Counted from the first letter of the stretch, positions 9,141 through 15,519 are shown. The stretch is DNA of 15,935 nt from Multifurca ochricompacta (GCA_022496185.1 WTXG01000522.1:1-15935); one strand, 5' to 3'. Made by a program: numbers and translations. The notes: generated from the letters alone by a model not told the origin.

Positions 9141-10378
9141 ATGCTCTCTCAGCAACGTTCTAACACTATCCAATCCATCATGTCTTTTGTTGCTGCCAAC
9201 GCCGCCGTCGATGCCTTCACCTCCTCTGTCGTAGTTGTCGAGAATTTCCCATCTGCTCATCCTTCCACACGCCCCTCCTCCCCTATTGATTACGAAGCCA
9301 CTGAAGCACGAGTCAAAAACCAGTCTCCCAACCCCAACGATGATTTTGAGCACTGCAAGGAGCCACACCCAAATGATCTATTGGGTATGGAGTTGGACGA
9401 CAAAGTTCCCGAGTTCCCGTTCTTTGCAAACAACCCGAACTCATCAATGTACTTCCCACTCAAGATCACCATGGTGGATGGGACCACAGCGATAGCTAAG
9501 TACATCTTCTATACCAATGGAGGGATGGACGTGGCCAGATGCATGAAGAAGAATGGCCCCATTTATGGAGCTCCAGTCTATTTGGAGGAGAGGTACACAG
9601 GGTGTCTCCATCACACAATGAGCGACGAACAGCTCAGGCACCTGGCTGCTGACAACTCCTGGGCCTTTGCCATAGACGAGGTACTGAACAACATGCGCCT
9701 TCCGCGTCTCAAGGCTGAAGTAATGAGACTGCAGAAGAATCTAACACTACGCACGACGCTCAACAAACAATATAAAGAACATGCGAAGATGATGACATGG
9801 CTGATGAGTGGGATGTTCCAGGTGGAACAGAATTGGTAGAGATTAGGAAAAGGTTGGAAAAGGGAGATGCGTACCAGACCATCACTGAAAGGTACACCGA
9901 CACGTATGCACGACCCCTCCCTCCATGATCATTGGGAGCCACTCCAACGCTGCTGCCAAACCGATTTGAAATGCCATGGATGCACAAGAACCCTCGTGGA
10001 GAAACATGTTGGCGGTGCGACAGCAAGTTCCACATTAGTTGGAACTGTCCCCTCAACTGCAAATGGTGCCGTCATTGCTGCAGCAATTTGCATTGGAGCC
10101 GATTCTGTATTTTCCGTTGTGTCGGCGTTGCTCCGACGATTATCAACCCCTCTGGGTGGTGTGGCAAATGTCTTTGCCACAACTCAGGGCATTGCGAGCT
10201 GGACTGCCCCATCCACAATCTTTGCTACTCGTGTGGCCAGCGCGGCCCTTACGGATTTCTCTGCGCCCATAGGTGCCCCCAGGATTCAGACAAGGAGAAC
10301 TGTACCCTGGATGATCGTAATGTAGCTGACGACTATCTGGACTTGGTGCAGGATGATGATGGTACAAGTTGTTTCTAG
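9141..10378 (+). pseudogene. gypsy third ORF: zinc-knuckle-array protein of unknown function
   Basis: An accessory ORF of roughly 412 codons between pol and the polypurine tract. The first part (ATG 9141 to about 9815) has no family I recognise; it is rich in charged, probably helical sequence near its end (LPRLKAEVMRLQKN). After a one-base loss near 9815-9840 the frame changes by -1, then a TGA at 9926-9928 (CGA to TGA fits) interrupts it. The last part is Cys-rich: CWRCDSKFHISWNC and CRHCCSNLHWSRFC both fit CX2CX4HX4C. CGKCLCHNSGHCELDC is a variant, and CYSCGQRGPYGFLC has Pro where His would be. It ends in an acidic tail. No signal peptide or membrane segment is visible, so it does not look like an envelope gene. 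A nucleic-acid-binding role is inferred only from the knuckles. Confidence 0.8.
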
Positions 10379-10395
10379 CTGGGTCAGCTAGAACC

Positions 10396-10406
10396 AGAAG
10401 AGGGGG
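10396..10406 (+). other. Polypurine tract of the gypsy element
   Basis: AGAAGAGGGGG lies three bases before the TG of the 3' LTR, the standard place for the plus-strand primer of reverse transcription. It is purine-only and immediately follows the end of the third ORF, which supports that ORF being part of the element. Confidence 0.8.
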
Positions 10407-10409
10407 TGA

Positions 10410-10999
10410 TGTTACGACCCTTGCCTAGCAACCCACTCTTTTTCACTATTCCCAATGATGACCCTTCCCTTCCACCAACTCTCCACTTCTTGATTACGTC
10501 CCCATCCTGGGATCCTTCACATGCCCTACTTCCTTCCCCGTGACTGCTGATTGTACATATTGACTCGTTACTTACATCTATTTGTGTCTCCTGTTATCTT
10601 TTATCTCCTTATCTCTAAGACCGGACACTTACTTAATTCCCTATCAGAAGCCAGGCTCTACGCCTCCGCTTTCGTATATTCAGGCCCACATGACTCCGTG
10701 ATATCTTATCTTTAGATGCTCATTCAATTATGTATATAAGTCCACTGTAACTACATTGTAGACCTCAGACTCAACTTATTGAATACATCAGTGCTTGTCT
10801 TCTGGACTTCCCTTTGAAGGCTCTAAACTCAACCATCTCCTGGTACTTCTGGTACTTCCTGTTCAACATTGTCTTAGAGTACAGCCTCTTGACTTTGACT
10901 CTTCCTGTATAAACTCCAAGAAGCCTTATTGGTTTCTTACCTGATAACGAACAAACGCTGTCACACAAGTCGTGTGGAATGTCCACACTGGATGTAACA
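10410..10999 (+). repeat. 3' LTR of the gypsy element
   Basis: 590 bp, TGTTAC to GTAACA, the partner of 2903-3494. Nearly all differences between the two copies fall where one copy keeps CG and the other has TG or CA, or where both have decayed differently from an inferred CG (for example CATGTG against CACATG, with CACGTG kept in the solo LTR). The TATA box is at 10733-10740. Confidence 0.95.
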
Positions 11000-11249
11000 A
11001 TAACACTAGAACATATTTACAAAAACCCTGTAGCATACATCAAATAAAATATAGTCATTTGTTTGCTACAAATGTATTTTATCATTAAGTTTCTGCTGAT
11101 CTTGTCAATGACTGATGGCCACTTATACCCACCAAAACCCACTGTGCGGGTACAGGTTTCTGGCGGTTGGGAGTTGTATACCCATACCTGTACCTGTCAA
11201 AACCCGCAGCACTTACCCGCACAGGTATGAAAACCCTTGCTGATCCCTA
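11000..11249 (+). repeat. Relic of the hAT-like family, right end (copy 1)
   Basis: Similar to the last ~245 bp of the hAT-like element at 12194-13638. Shared landmarks are an ACTAGAACATATTTA start, CCTGTAGCATACATCA, TGCGGGTACAGGTTTC and GGTATGAAAACCCTTG. It ends ATCCCTA, a diverged version of the family terminus AATCACTA. The gypsy 3' LTR abuts its left side, so its beginning is lost. No coding sequence is visible. Confidence 0.7.
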
Positions 11250-11439
11250 ACTGTTCCAATGATAATGCCTCACAAAACATTTTATATATCATGAACCACT
11301 GACTCAATTGACATTAGTATAGGCTCTAATTGAAGTGTAGATGCTACACTATCATCTACCAATTTCTACTAATTTTGGAAATATTCTCATTGTGTGGTAG
11401 GTCAATCTCTCCAGGATGGCCAAACATTGGAATGGTTTT
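11250..11439. other. Non-coding spacer between relics
   Basis: AT-rich sequence without a convincing gene. It contains TGCCTCACAAAAC near 11267, which matches part of the Tc1-type terminus at 11827, and one copy of the TTCTACT-type motif at 11364. It may be an eroded transposon end, but nothing firmer can be said. Confidence 0.4.
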
Positions 11440-11660
11440 GTGGGCTACTGTACATCAGACAAGATCTTTATTTTTGTGGCTGCAGATGTGTTTATCTTAG
11501 AATTTCTACTGATCTTGTCAATGTATAATTGGTGCCTATACTGCCAAACCCACTGTGTGGGTATGGGTTTCCATGGGTTGGGAGCCATATACCTGTACCT
11601 GTACCTGGCAAAACCTGTGGTGCTTACCCATGCAGGTATGAAAACCCTTGACAATCACTA
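11440..11660 (+). repeat. Relic of the hAT-like family, right end (copy 2)
   Basis: Matches the right end of the hAT-like element: ACATCAGACAAGATCTT, TGCAGATGTGTTT, TTCTACTGATCTTGTCAATG, then a C-rich stretch and the terminus TGACAATCACTA, identical to that of the 1445-bp element. The left limit is approximate. Most CpG sites of the full element appear here as TG or CA (for example CCTGTGGTGC against CCCGCAGCGC), so it is an older, decayed copy. Confidence 0.7.
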
Positions 11661-11826
11661 AGTAATTATAGTTCAGCTAATCCAAATCTGACTTGGTGTG
11701 TTATGTATTGCAAAGCTATATCAAAGAAAAAGTTTGATATGCCATGATAAACATGATCACATGACCCAAATCAACCACTTTGTGATCAGATTTCTACTGA
11801 TTTTGACAATTGCTATTGCACTTGTA
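11661..11826. other. Spacer left of the Tc1-type element
   Basis: AT-rich, no gene seen. One degenerate copy of the recurring TTTCTACTGATTTTGACAAT motif lies at 11791-11810, so part of it may be another hAT-family remnant. It ends in TA at 11825-11826, the target of the Tc1-type insertion. Confidence 0.4.
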
Positions 11827-12193
11827 CAGTGCCTCACAAAACTGAGTCAATGTTTTGCACTTTTGCAATGTTTGTTGAATATTGCATCAACCAAAACAAA
11901 TATAAACAAAGTCTTGGTATGCCATAAAAGGTACAAGATAAGGGTTATGTAATGCAACAATGATTATGTAATTCTGATCAAAACCTGTGGAGCTATGCCC
12001 ATTTCAAATTGGGGACTCATTGACTCAGTTTGTGAGTGGGTATCAGAAATATCAGAATCCAATGCTCCACCAAATGTACAGTGACCAATCCTTAATATAT
12101 GGTTACCATAGTTATCTTAATATTGATGGGACCTGGAATAGAGCTATTTAATCATGGTTTACATTCCCAGAATATATAATTTCCCAATGCACC
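11827..12193 (+). repeat. Left terminal region of the Tc1-type element
   Basis: About 367 bp matching 14892-14526 in reverse. Within it CACAAAACTGAGTCAATG (11835-11852) recurs inverted at 12018-12034, so each end carries a subterminal inverted copy of its own tip. Such internal repeats often serve as second transposase-binding sites in Tc1-type ends; that role is inferred. The last eight bases, AATGCACC, are the hAT target duplication. Confidence 0.85.
12186..12193. repeat. Left 8-bp target duplication of the hAT-like element
   Basis: AATGCACC, identical to 13639-13646. It contains the first codons of the Tc1 transposase (ATG CAC C), so the insertion lies exactly at the start codon and duplicated it. 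Confidence 0.92.
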
Positions 12194-12233
12194 TAGTGAT
12201 TGGCAGGGGTAACCCTGGGTATCCTCGTTGGTA

Positions 12234-12254
12234 CCCGTACCCGTACCCATACCC
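12234..12254 (-). other. G-quadruplex-type motif in the left hAT subterminal region
   Basis: Four CCC triplets at 12234, 12240, 12246 and 12252, each separated by three bases, so the minus strand is G3N3G3N3G3N3G3, a canonical four-tetrad-run motif. A looser version (CCC at 13570, 13576, 13582, 13592) lies near the right end. Folding is predicted from sequence only. Confidence 0.55.
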
Positions 12255-12266
12255 GTCACTATGGGT

Positions 12267-12290
12267 ACGGGTAACCCGCGGGTTACCCGT
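12267..12290. repeat. 24-bp perfect palindrome
   Basis: A self-complementary stretch centred on CCGCGG, built from GGGTAACC and GGTTACCC blocks. It lies about 75 bp inside the left end of the hAT-like element and next to the TACCCG block. It could extrude as a cruciform or bind a dimeric protein; neither is shown. Confidence 0.8.
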
Positions 12291-12310
12291 GGGTCACCCA
12301 TGAAAACGCG

Positions 12311-13100
12311 TGCAAGTTCTTTACTTGCATCACGCATTTTGGATAACCGGCCCGGGCCTTCCCGGACCAAGAAGATACACAACACATTCATTTGTGGCTG
12401 CTTAAGATCCCTCAATGACTCTTGTTTATGTTTAGAAGATTAAGATAATTAATTATTCCATTTTTATTTTATTATTCTGCTTTCAATTTTATACAAGCAC
12501 AACTAAAATCCAGTATACAGCAATGATTAGATAGGATGTTATAGAACATTGATGAAAAGCCTGTCAGATAATTACACAGAATGCAAAAAAAATTGATGAA
12601 CACATAGAAATTGGTAGGGGTAACACCTGGATAATTGTTTTGATACCTGGTTACCCATAAAATGAAACACGTGCAAGTTCTTTACTTGCATCGCGCATTT
12701 CGGAGATCCGGCCCGGGAGATCCTGGTCAAGGAGATATGCACTTGGACACAATGCATTCATTTATGGCTACTCAAGATCCTCAAAGATTCCTATTTTATG
12801 TTCATAAGATTAAGATAGTTTATTATTCCATTTTTATTTTATTATTCTGGTTTCAATTTTATATGAGCATGACTGTTCTTTGCATTTCTGCGCATTTTGG
12901 GTAAATGGCCCAGGCCATCCCGGTCAAGGAGATAAGCACTTGGACACAATGTGTTCATTTATGGCTACTCAAGATTCCTCAAAAATTGTTGGTTTATGTT
13001 CAGAAGATTAAATGGATCCTTTATTTACATTATTATTTTATTATTCTGGTTTCATTTCATACAAGCGCGACTGTCCTAGTCCCTGGATGCACATTTCTGC
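12311..13100 (+). repeat. Three degenerate tandem repeats inside the hAT-like element
   Basis: Units begin near 12311, 12672 and 12876. Shared landmarks are TGCAAGTTCTTTACTTGCAT (first two units, itself a 7-bp hairpin), CCCGG-type motif and CAAGGAGAT, TTCATTTATGGCTACTCAAG, and TTTTATTTTATTATTCTG, closing with TTCAATTTTATA. Between units one and two, 12613-12658 is a decayed second copy of the left subterminal block (TAGGGGTAACACCTGG). So the left end was duplicated inward. Confidence 0.75.
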
Positions 13101-13392
13101 GCATTTAAGTCAACCTTCCTTAATAGGAAGGAGGTCAGACCACCATGCGATGCAATGTAGTCACTGCCCCATGCAGCTTGTAGACACACGTGGGCCTTGT
13201 TTCAATAAAGTAATTTGATAATTAAATTATAGAATAGTCTATATTAGTCTAGAGTGTATTTTAGATAGTGCCAGACCAGCAGAATTGGTCGCGCATTAAT
13301 AAAACAGATGTATCATGGTTTTCAAGAAAGTGGATCACTGATAAGGATTTTATTTTACATCACACTGTTAATCTGCTTTGATATTTTGTAGG
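13101..13392. other. Interior of the hAT-like element, nothing coding
   Basis: About 290 bp without a gene. A small inverted repeat CCTTCC-TTAATA-GGAAGG sits near 13105-13122. The rest is AT-rich and shows no similarity that I recognise. From 13393 the right-end region shared with the relics at 11000 and 11440 begins. Confidence 0.5.
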
Positions 13393-13638
13393 ATAATACT
13401 AGAACATATTTAACGCCACCCTGTAGCATACATCAGACAAGATCTTGTATTTTGTGACTGCAGATGTGTTTTATCTCGGAAATTCTACTGATCTTATCAA
13501 TGCATAATGGCGCCTATACCTGCCAAACCTGCCGCGCGGGTACAGGTTTCCATGGTTGGGAGCTGTATACCCGTACCCGTACCCAGCAAAACCCGCAGCG
13601 CTTACCCGCGTGGGTATGAAACCCCTTGACAATCACTA

Positions 13639-13646
13639 AATGCACC
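13639..13646. repeat. Right 8-bp target duplication of the hAT-like element
   Basis: AATGCACC, directly followed by CCACC, as in the uninterrupted inverted arm. The duplication left an ATG in place on this side, so the transposase frame still begins with MHPTSS. Confidence 0.92.
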
Positions 13647-14111
13647 CCACCTCCTCTGCTCAGAAAGAAAACATGCTCTCTCTGGCCTCTGAAGGACATT
13701 CCACTCACACTATGCCTTCAGACTCAGCCTCAGCCAGTCCACAGTCTCTAGGACACTTAGGACCCTCCTTCCCAACCATCAGTCATCTCATTTTGGTCAT
13801 CCTTCCAAGCTCTCTGCTACCTCTGAACATGCTATCATGATACAAATCACCACAGGAAAGGTTGCCAATGCTGTCTAGGCCACAAAGCACATCAATTTTA
13901 TCATCCCCAACCATGTCTCTTCACAAACTGTGCACTGGGTTCTTAAACAACATTCATTCAAGGCTGTAACAAAGAAGAAAAGGCCACTACTCTCTGCAGT
14001 ACATTGCAAGAAGCACTTAGCCTTTGCTTTGAAGTACCAAAATGGACTATGGAGGACTGGAAGAGGGTGATTTGGTCAGATGAGACCAAAATCAACAGGT
14101 TGGGTCAGATG
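13640..14111 (+). pseudogene. Tc1/mariner-like transposase, N-terminal half (left arm)
   Basis: Begins MHPTSSAQKENMLSLASEG and carries the helix-turn-helix region, but a missing base near 13712 (TATGCC against TATTGCC in the other arm) shifts the frame after STHT. Further on the transposase frame reads HVSSQTVHWVLKQHSFKAV, KKKRPLLSAVHCKKHLAFA and reaches the first catalytic Asp, RVIWSDETKINRLGSD, in the loop between the arms. A TAG near 13877 also interrupts it. The rest of the DDE domain is absent because the sequence then turns back on itself. Such enzymes cut at TA sites and move the element; this one cannot. Confidence 0.85.
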
Positions 14112-14532
14112 CCAGTCCTCCACAGTCCACTCTCTGTACTTCAAAGCAAAGGCTAAGTGCTTCTTGCAATGTACTGCAGAGAGTAGTGGCCTTTTCTTCT
14201 TTGTTACAGCCTTGAATGAATGTTGTTTAAGAACCCAATGCACAGTTTGTGAAGAGACATGGTTGGGGATGATGGAATTGATGTGCTTTGTGGCCTGGAC
14301 AGCATTGGCAACCTTTCCTGTGTGATTGTATCATGATAGCATGTTCAGAGGTAGCAGAGAGCTTGGAAAGATGACCAAAATGAGGTGACTGATGGTTGGG
14401 AAGGAGGGTTCTGAGTGTCCTAGAGACTGTGGACTGGCTGAGGCTGAGTCTGGAGGCAATAGTATGAGTGGAATGACCTTCAGAGGCCAGAGAGAGCATG
14501 TTTTCTTTCTGAGCAGAGGAGGTGGGGTGCAT
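14112..14532 (-). pseudogene. Tc1/mariner-like transposase, N-terminal half (right arm)
   Basis: Reverse-strand copy, better preserved at its start: MHPTSSAQKENMLSLASEG continues into an intact helix-turn-helix, HTIASRLSLSQSTVSRTL. After IMIQ (about 14325) the frame shifts relative to the left arm (GTATCATG with fewer bases than the left copy). Downstream the same protein features can be followed in a different frame to about 14112, where the copy ends before the first catalytic Asp. The DDE domain is missing. Confidence 0.85.
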
Positions 14533-14892
14533 TGGGAAATTATAATATTCTGGGAATGTAAACCATGATTAAATAGCTCTATTCCAGGTCCCATCAATAT
14601 TAAGACAACTATGGTAACCATATATTAAGGATTGGTTGCTGTACATTTGGTGGAGCATCAGATTCTGATATTCTGATACCACTCACAAAACTGAGTCAAT
14701 GAGTCCCCAATTTGAAATGGGCATAGCTCCACAAGTTTTGATCAGAATTACATAATCATTGTTGCATTACATAACCCTTATCTTGTACCTTTTATGGTCT
14801 ACCAAGACTTTGTTTATATTTGTTTTGGCTGATGTGATATTCAACAAACAGTGCAAAAGTGCAAAACATTGACTCAGTTTTGTGAGGCACTG
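14533..14892 (-). repeat. Right terminal region of the Tc1-type element
   Basis: Inverted copy of 11827-12193 without the hAT insertion: CAGTGCCTCACAAAACTGAG at the outer tip, the subterminal inverted repeat at about 14680-14700, and TTCCCAATGCACCCCACC across the transposase start. It ends at 14892 and is followed by TA. Confidence 0.88.
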
Positions 14893-15045
14893 TATGTGCT
14901 GTTGAAAGCCACAGCCTGAGCTGGTGGCTTTGGCTTTTAGCTTCTCTGAGCTGGGCCAAAGCCTTTGCTGGGCTGTCACTAGGGCATAGCATGTTGACAC
15001 AGGACGTGTCTGGAGATGCTTCAGGCATCTAAGGATCGCTTCAGC
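14893..15045. other. Spacer right of the Tc1-type element
   Basis: No gene recognised. It contains a perfect 8-bp stem, AAAGCCAC and GTGGCTTT, around 14906-14932. GC content is higher than in the AT-rich sequence to its left. It could be remnant host or repeat sequence; I cannot tell. Confidence 0.35.
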
Positions 15046-15048
15046 TGT

Positions 15049-15068
15049 AGATTAGATTAGATTAGATT
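15049..15068. repeat. AGATT microsatellite, four units
   Basis: Four exact AGATT units in tandem. It lies at or just before the left limit of the LTR that follows. Confidence 0.9.
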
Positions 15069-15178
15069 CCGGAGTATCGGACTTTTTTATGTTATCTTTA
15101 TTATACTTCTTTCTCTCCTTACTCAGCTGATTAGTGATGGACTTAGTAATGCGCAGTTAGCATGTGATATCTCTTTGG

Positions 15179-15275
15179 CCAATGGCTTTATCCCTCTCTG
15201 TTCATTGCCCAGCACTTGTGGACTTATTCCCAGTGCGCACAGACCATTTCCCCTGGCCCCTATGGGTATATAAGG
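15179..15275 (+). promoter_or_regulatory. CCAAT and TATA boxes of the copia-3 LTR
   Basis: GGCCAATGG lies near 15178 and GTATATAAGG near 15266-15275, about 90 bp apart, a common spacing for fungal polymerase II promoters. Transcription would start around 15295-15305, inside the stem-loop at 15291-15328. Confidence 0.55.
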
Positions 15276-15290
15276 GTGTCTGTTTCATCT

Positions 15291-15328
15291 CTTACACTTC
15301 AGAGTTCTTCTAACCTCTGAAGTGTAAG
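15291..15328 (+). other. Perfect 14-bp stem-loop near the predicted transcript start
   Basis: CTTACACTTCAGAG (15291-15304) and CTCTGAAGTGTAAG (15315-15328) are exact reverse complements around a ten-base loop TTCTTCTAAC. Located 16 bp after the TATA box, so it would be in the promoter-proximal R region. Function unknown. Confidence 0.85.
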
Positions 15329-15449
15329 TCCCATTTACTTTACTCTCTACTTCCTTTAGACTAACGCTTCTTATAGTACTTGTCTTTTCTAGGTCAGTAG
15401 TGTAGTAATATAGAGTTCTTCTAACCTCTGAGTTACTTGTCTTTTCTAG
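15301..15449 (+). repeat. Duplicated motifs in the copia-3 LTR
   Basis: agagttcttctaacctctga occurs at 15301-15320 and 15412-15431, and tacttgtcttttctag at 15377-15392 and 15434-15449, in the order a-b-a-b. The second pair is closer together, so this is a duplication followed by loss of spacer. The first copy of motif a is part of the stem-loop; the second cannot form it because its flanks differ. Confidence 0.85.
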
Positions 15450-15502
15450 CCTAACCCACTACTAACCACAGTCAGTATAACCAGCAGCATGTTTGCTTGA
15501 CA

Positions 15503-15519
15503 GGTTATGGGCCCTGCTG
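15503..15519 (+). other. Primer-binding site of copia-3 (initiator tRNA-Met half)
   Basis: ggttatgggccctgctg, identical to the copia-1 site on the other strand at 2000-2016. It complements the anticodon arm of initiator tRNA-Met as in Drosophila copia. It fixes the LTR end and orientation of this element. Confidence 0.8.

Larger units (their letters stand above)
2903..10999 (+). mobile_element. Ty3/gypsy chromovirus, full-length but decayed, with extra ORF
   Basis: The order is LTR, self-priming type primer site, gag, protease, reverse transcriptase, RNase H, integrase, chromodomain, extra ORF, polypurine tract and LTR. RT before integrase marks Ty3/gypsy, and the C-terminal chromodomain marks the chromoviruses. 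Length is 8097 bp including a 589-bp solo LTR inserted in pol. Decay consists of in-frame TGA codons in gag, pol and the third ORF plus single-base indels. The flanking five bases are TTTAG on the left and ATAAC on the right, so no target duplication is seen. Confidence 0.93.
12194..13638. mobile_element. Non-autonomous hAT-like DNA transposon, 1445 bp
   Basis: The terminal inverted repeats are TAGTGATTGGCAGGGGT on the left and TAGTGATTGTCAAGGGGT on the right (reverse complement). They are flanked by a perfect 8-bp duplication AATGCACC at 12186-12193 and 13639-13646; eight bases is the hAT signature. The inverted Tc1 arm at about 14526-14534 gives the uninterrupted target. The interior has no transposase: it holds three degenerate direct repeats, TACCCG-rich blocks near both ends and AT-rich filler. 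It must have been moved by a transposase from elsewhere. Orientation is arbitrary. Confidence 0.9.
11827..14892. mobile_element. Palindromic (foldback) Tc1/mariner derivative
   Basis: Both ends are CAGTGCCTCACAAAACTGAG in inverted orientation, flanked by TA (11825-11826 and 14893-14894), the Tc1/mariner target. The left arm is 11827-12193 plus 13647 to about 14060; the right arm is 14892 back to about 14112. The arms match along about 780-830 bp and meet at a 51-bp unpaired loop. Each arm holds a 5' terminal region of about 365 bp and the N-terminal half of a Tc1-like transposase; no C-terminal half exists. The left arm is split by a hAT-like insertion. It cannot encode its own transposase. 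Confidence 0.9.
15090..15502 (+). repeat. LTR of a third copia-type element (copia-3)
   Basis: The right end is fixed by ...CTTGACA followed directly by a copia primer site at 15503. The left end is uncertain: TG dinucleotides at 15090 (TGTTATC, 413 bp) or 15046 (TGTAGAT, 457 bp) are candidates. It has CCAAT and TATA boxes and a hairpin at the expected transcript start. No partner LTR is in the window. Confidence 0.65.

Noticed and set aside
98..9928. UGA recoding (UGA read as Arg or Trp) because every in-frame stop in the elements is TGA
   Set aside because: The LTRs, which are non-coding, show the same CG to TG/CA changes, so mutation explains the stops. Positions fit CGA Arg codons, and no recoding tRNA or signal is seen.
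2900..11008. Nine-base inverted match TAGTGTTAT / ATAACACTA across the two gypsy junctions
   Set aside because: The right copy is ordinary hAT-family sequence (ATAATACTAG at 13393), and the left one is half LTR end, so the match is probably chance.
12231..12290. Telomere-like or CRISPR-like array from the TACCCG repeats
   Set aside because: The hexamer is not the fungal telomere repeat TTAGGG, there are no spacers, and the block is part of a transposon end.
14893..15068. SINE with an AGATT tail
   Set aside because: No polymerase III A and B boxes were found and there is no target duplication; a microsatellite beside spacer sequence is all that is supported.
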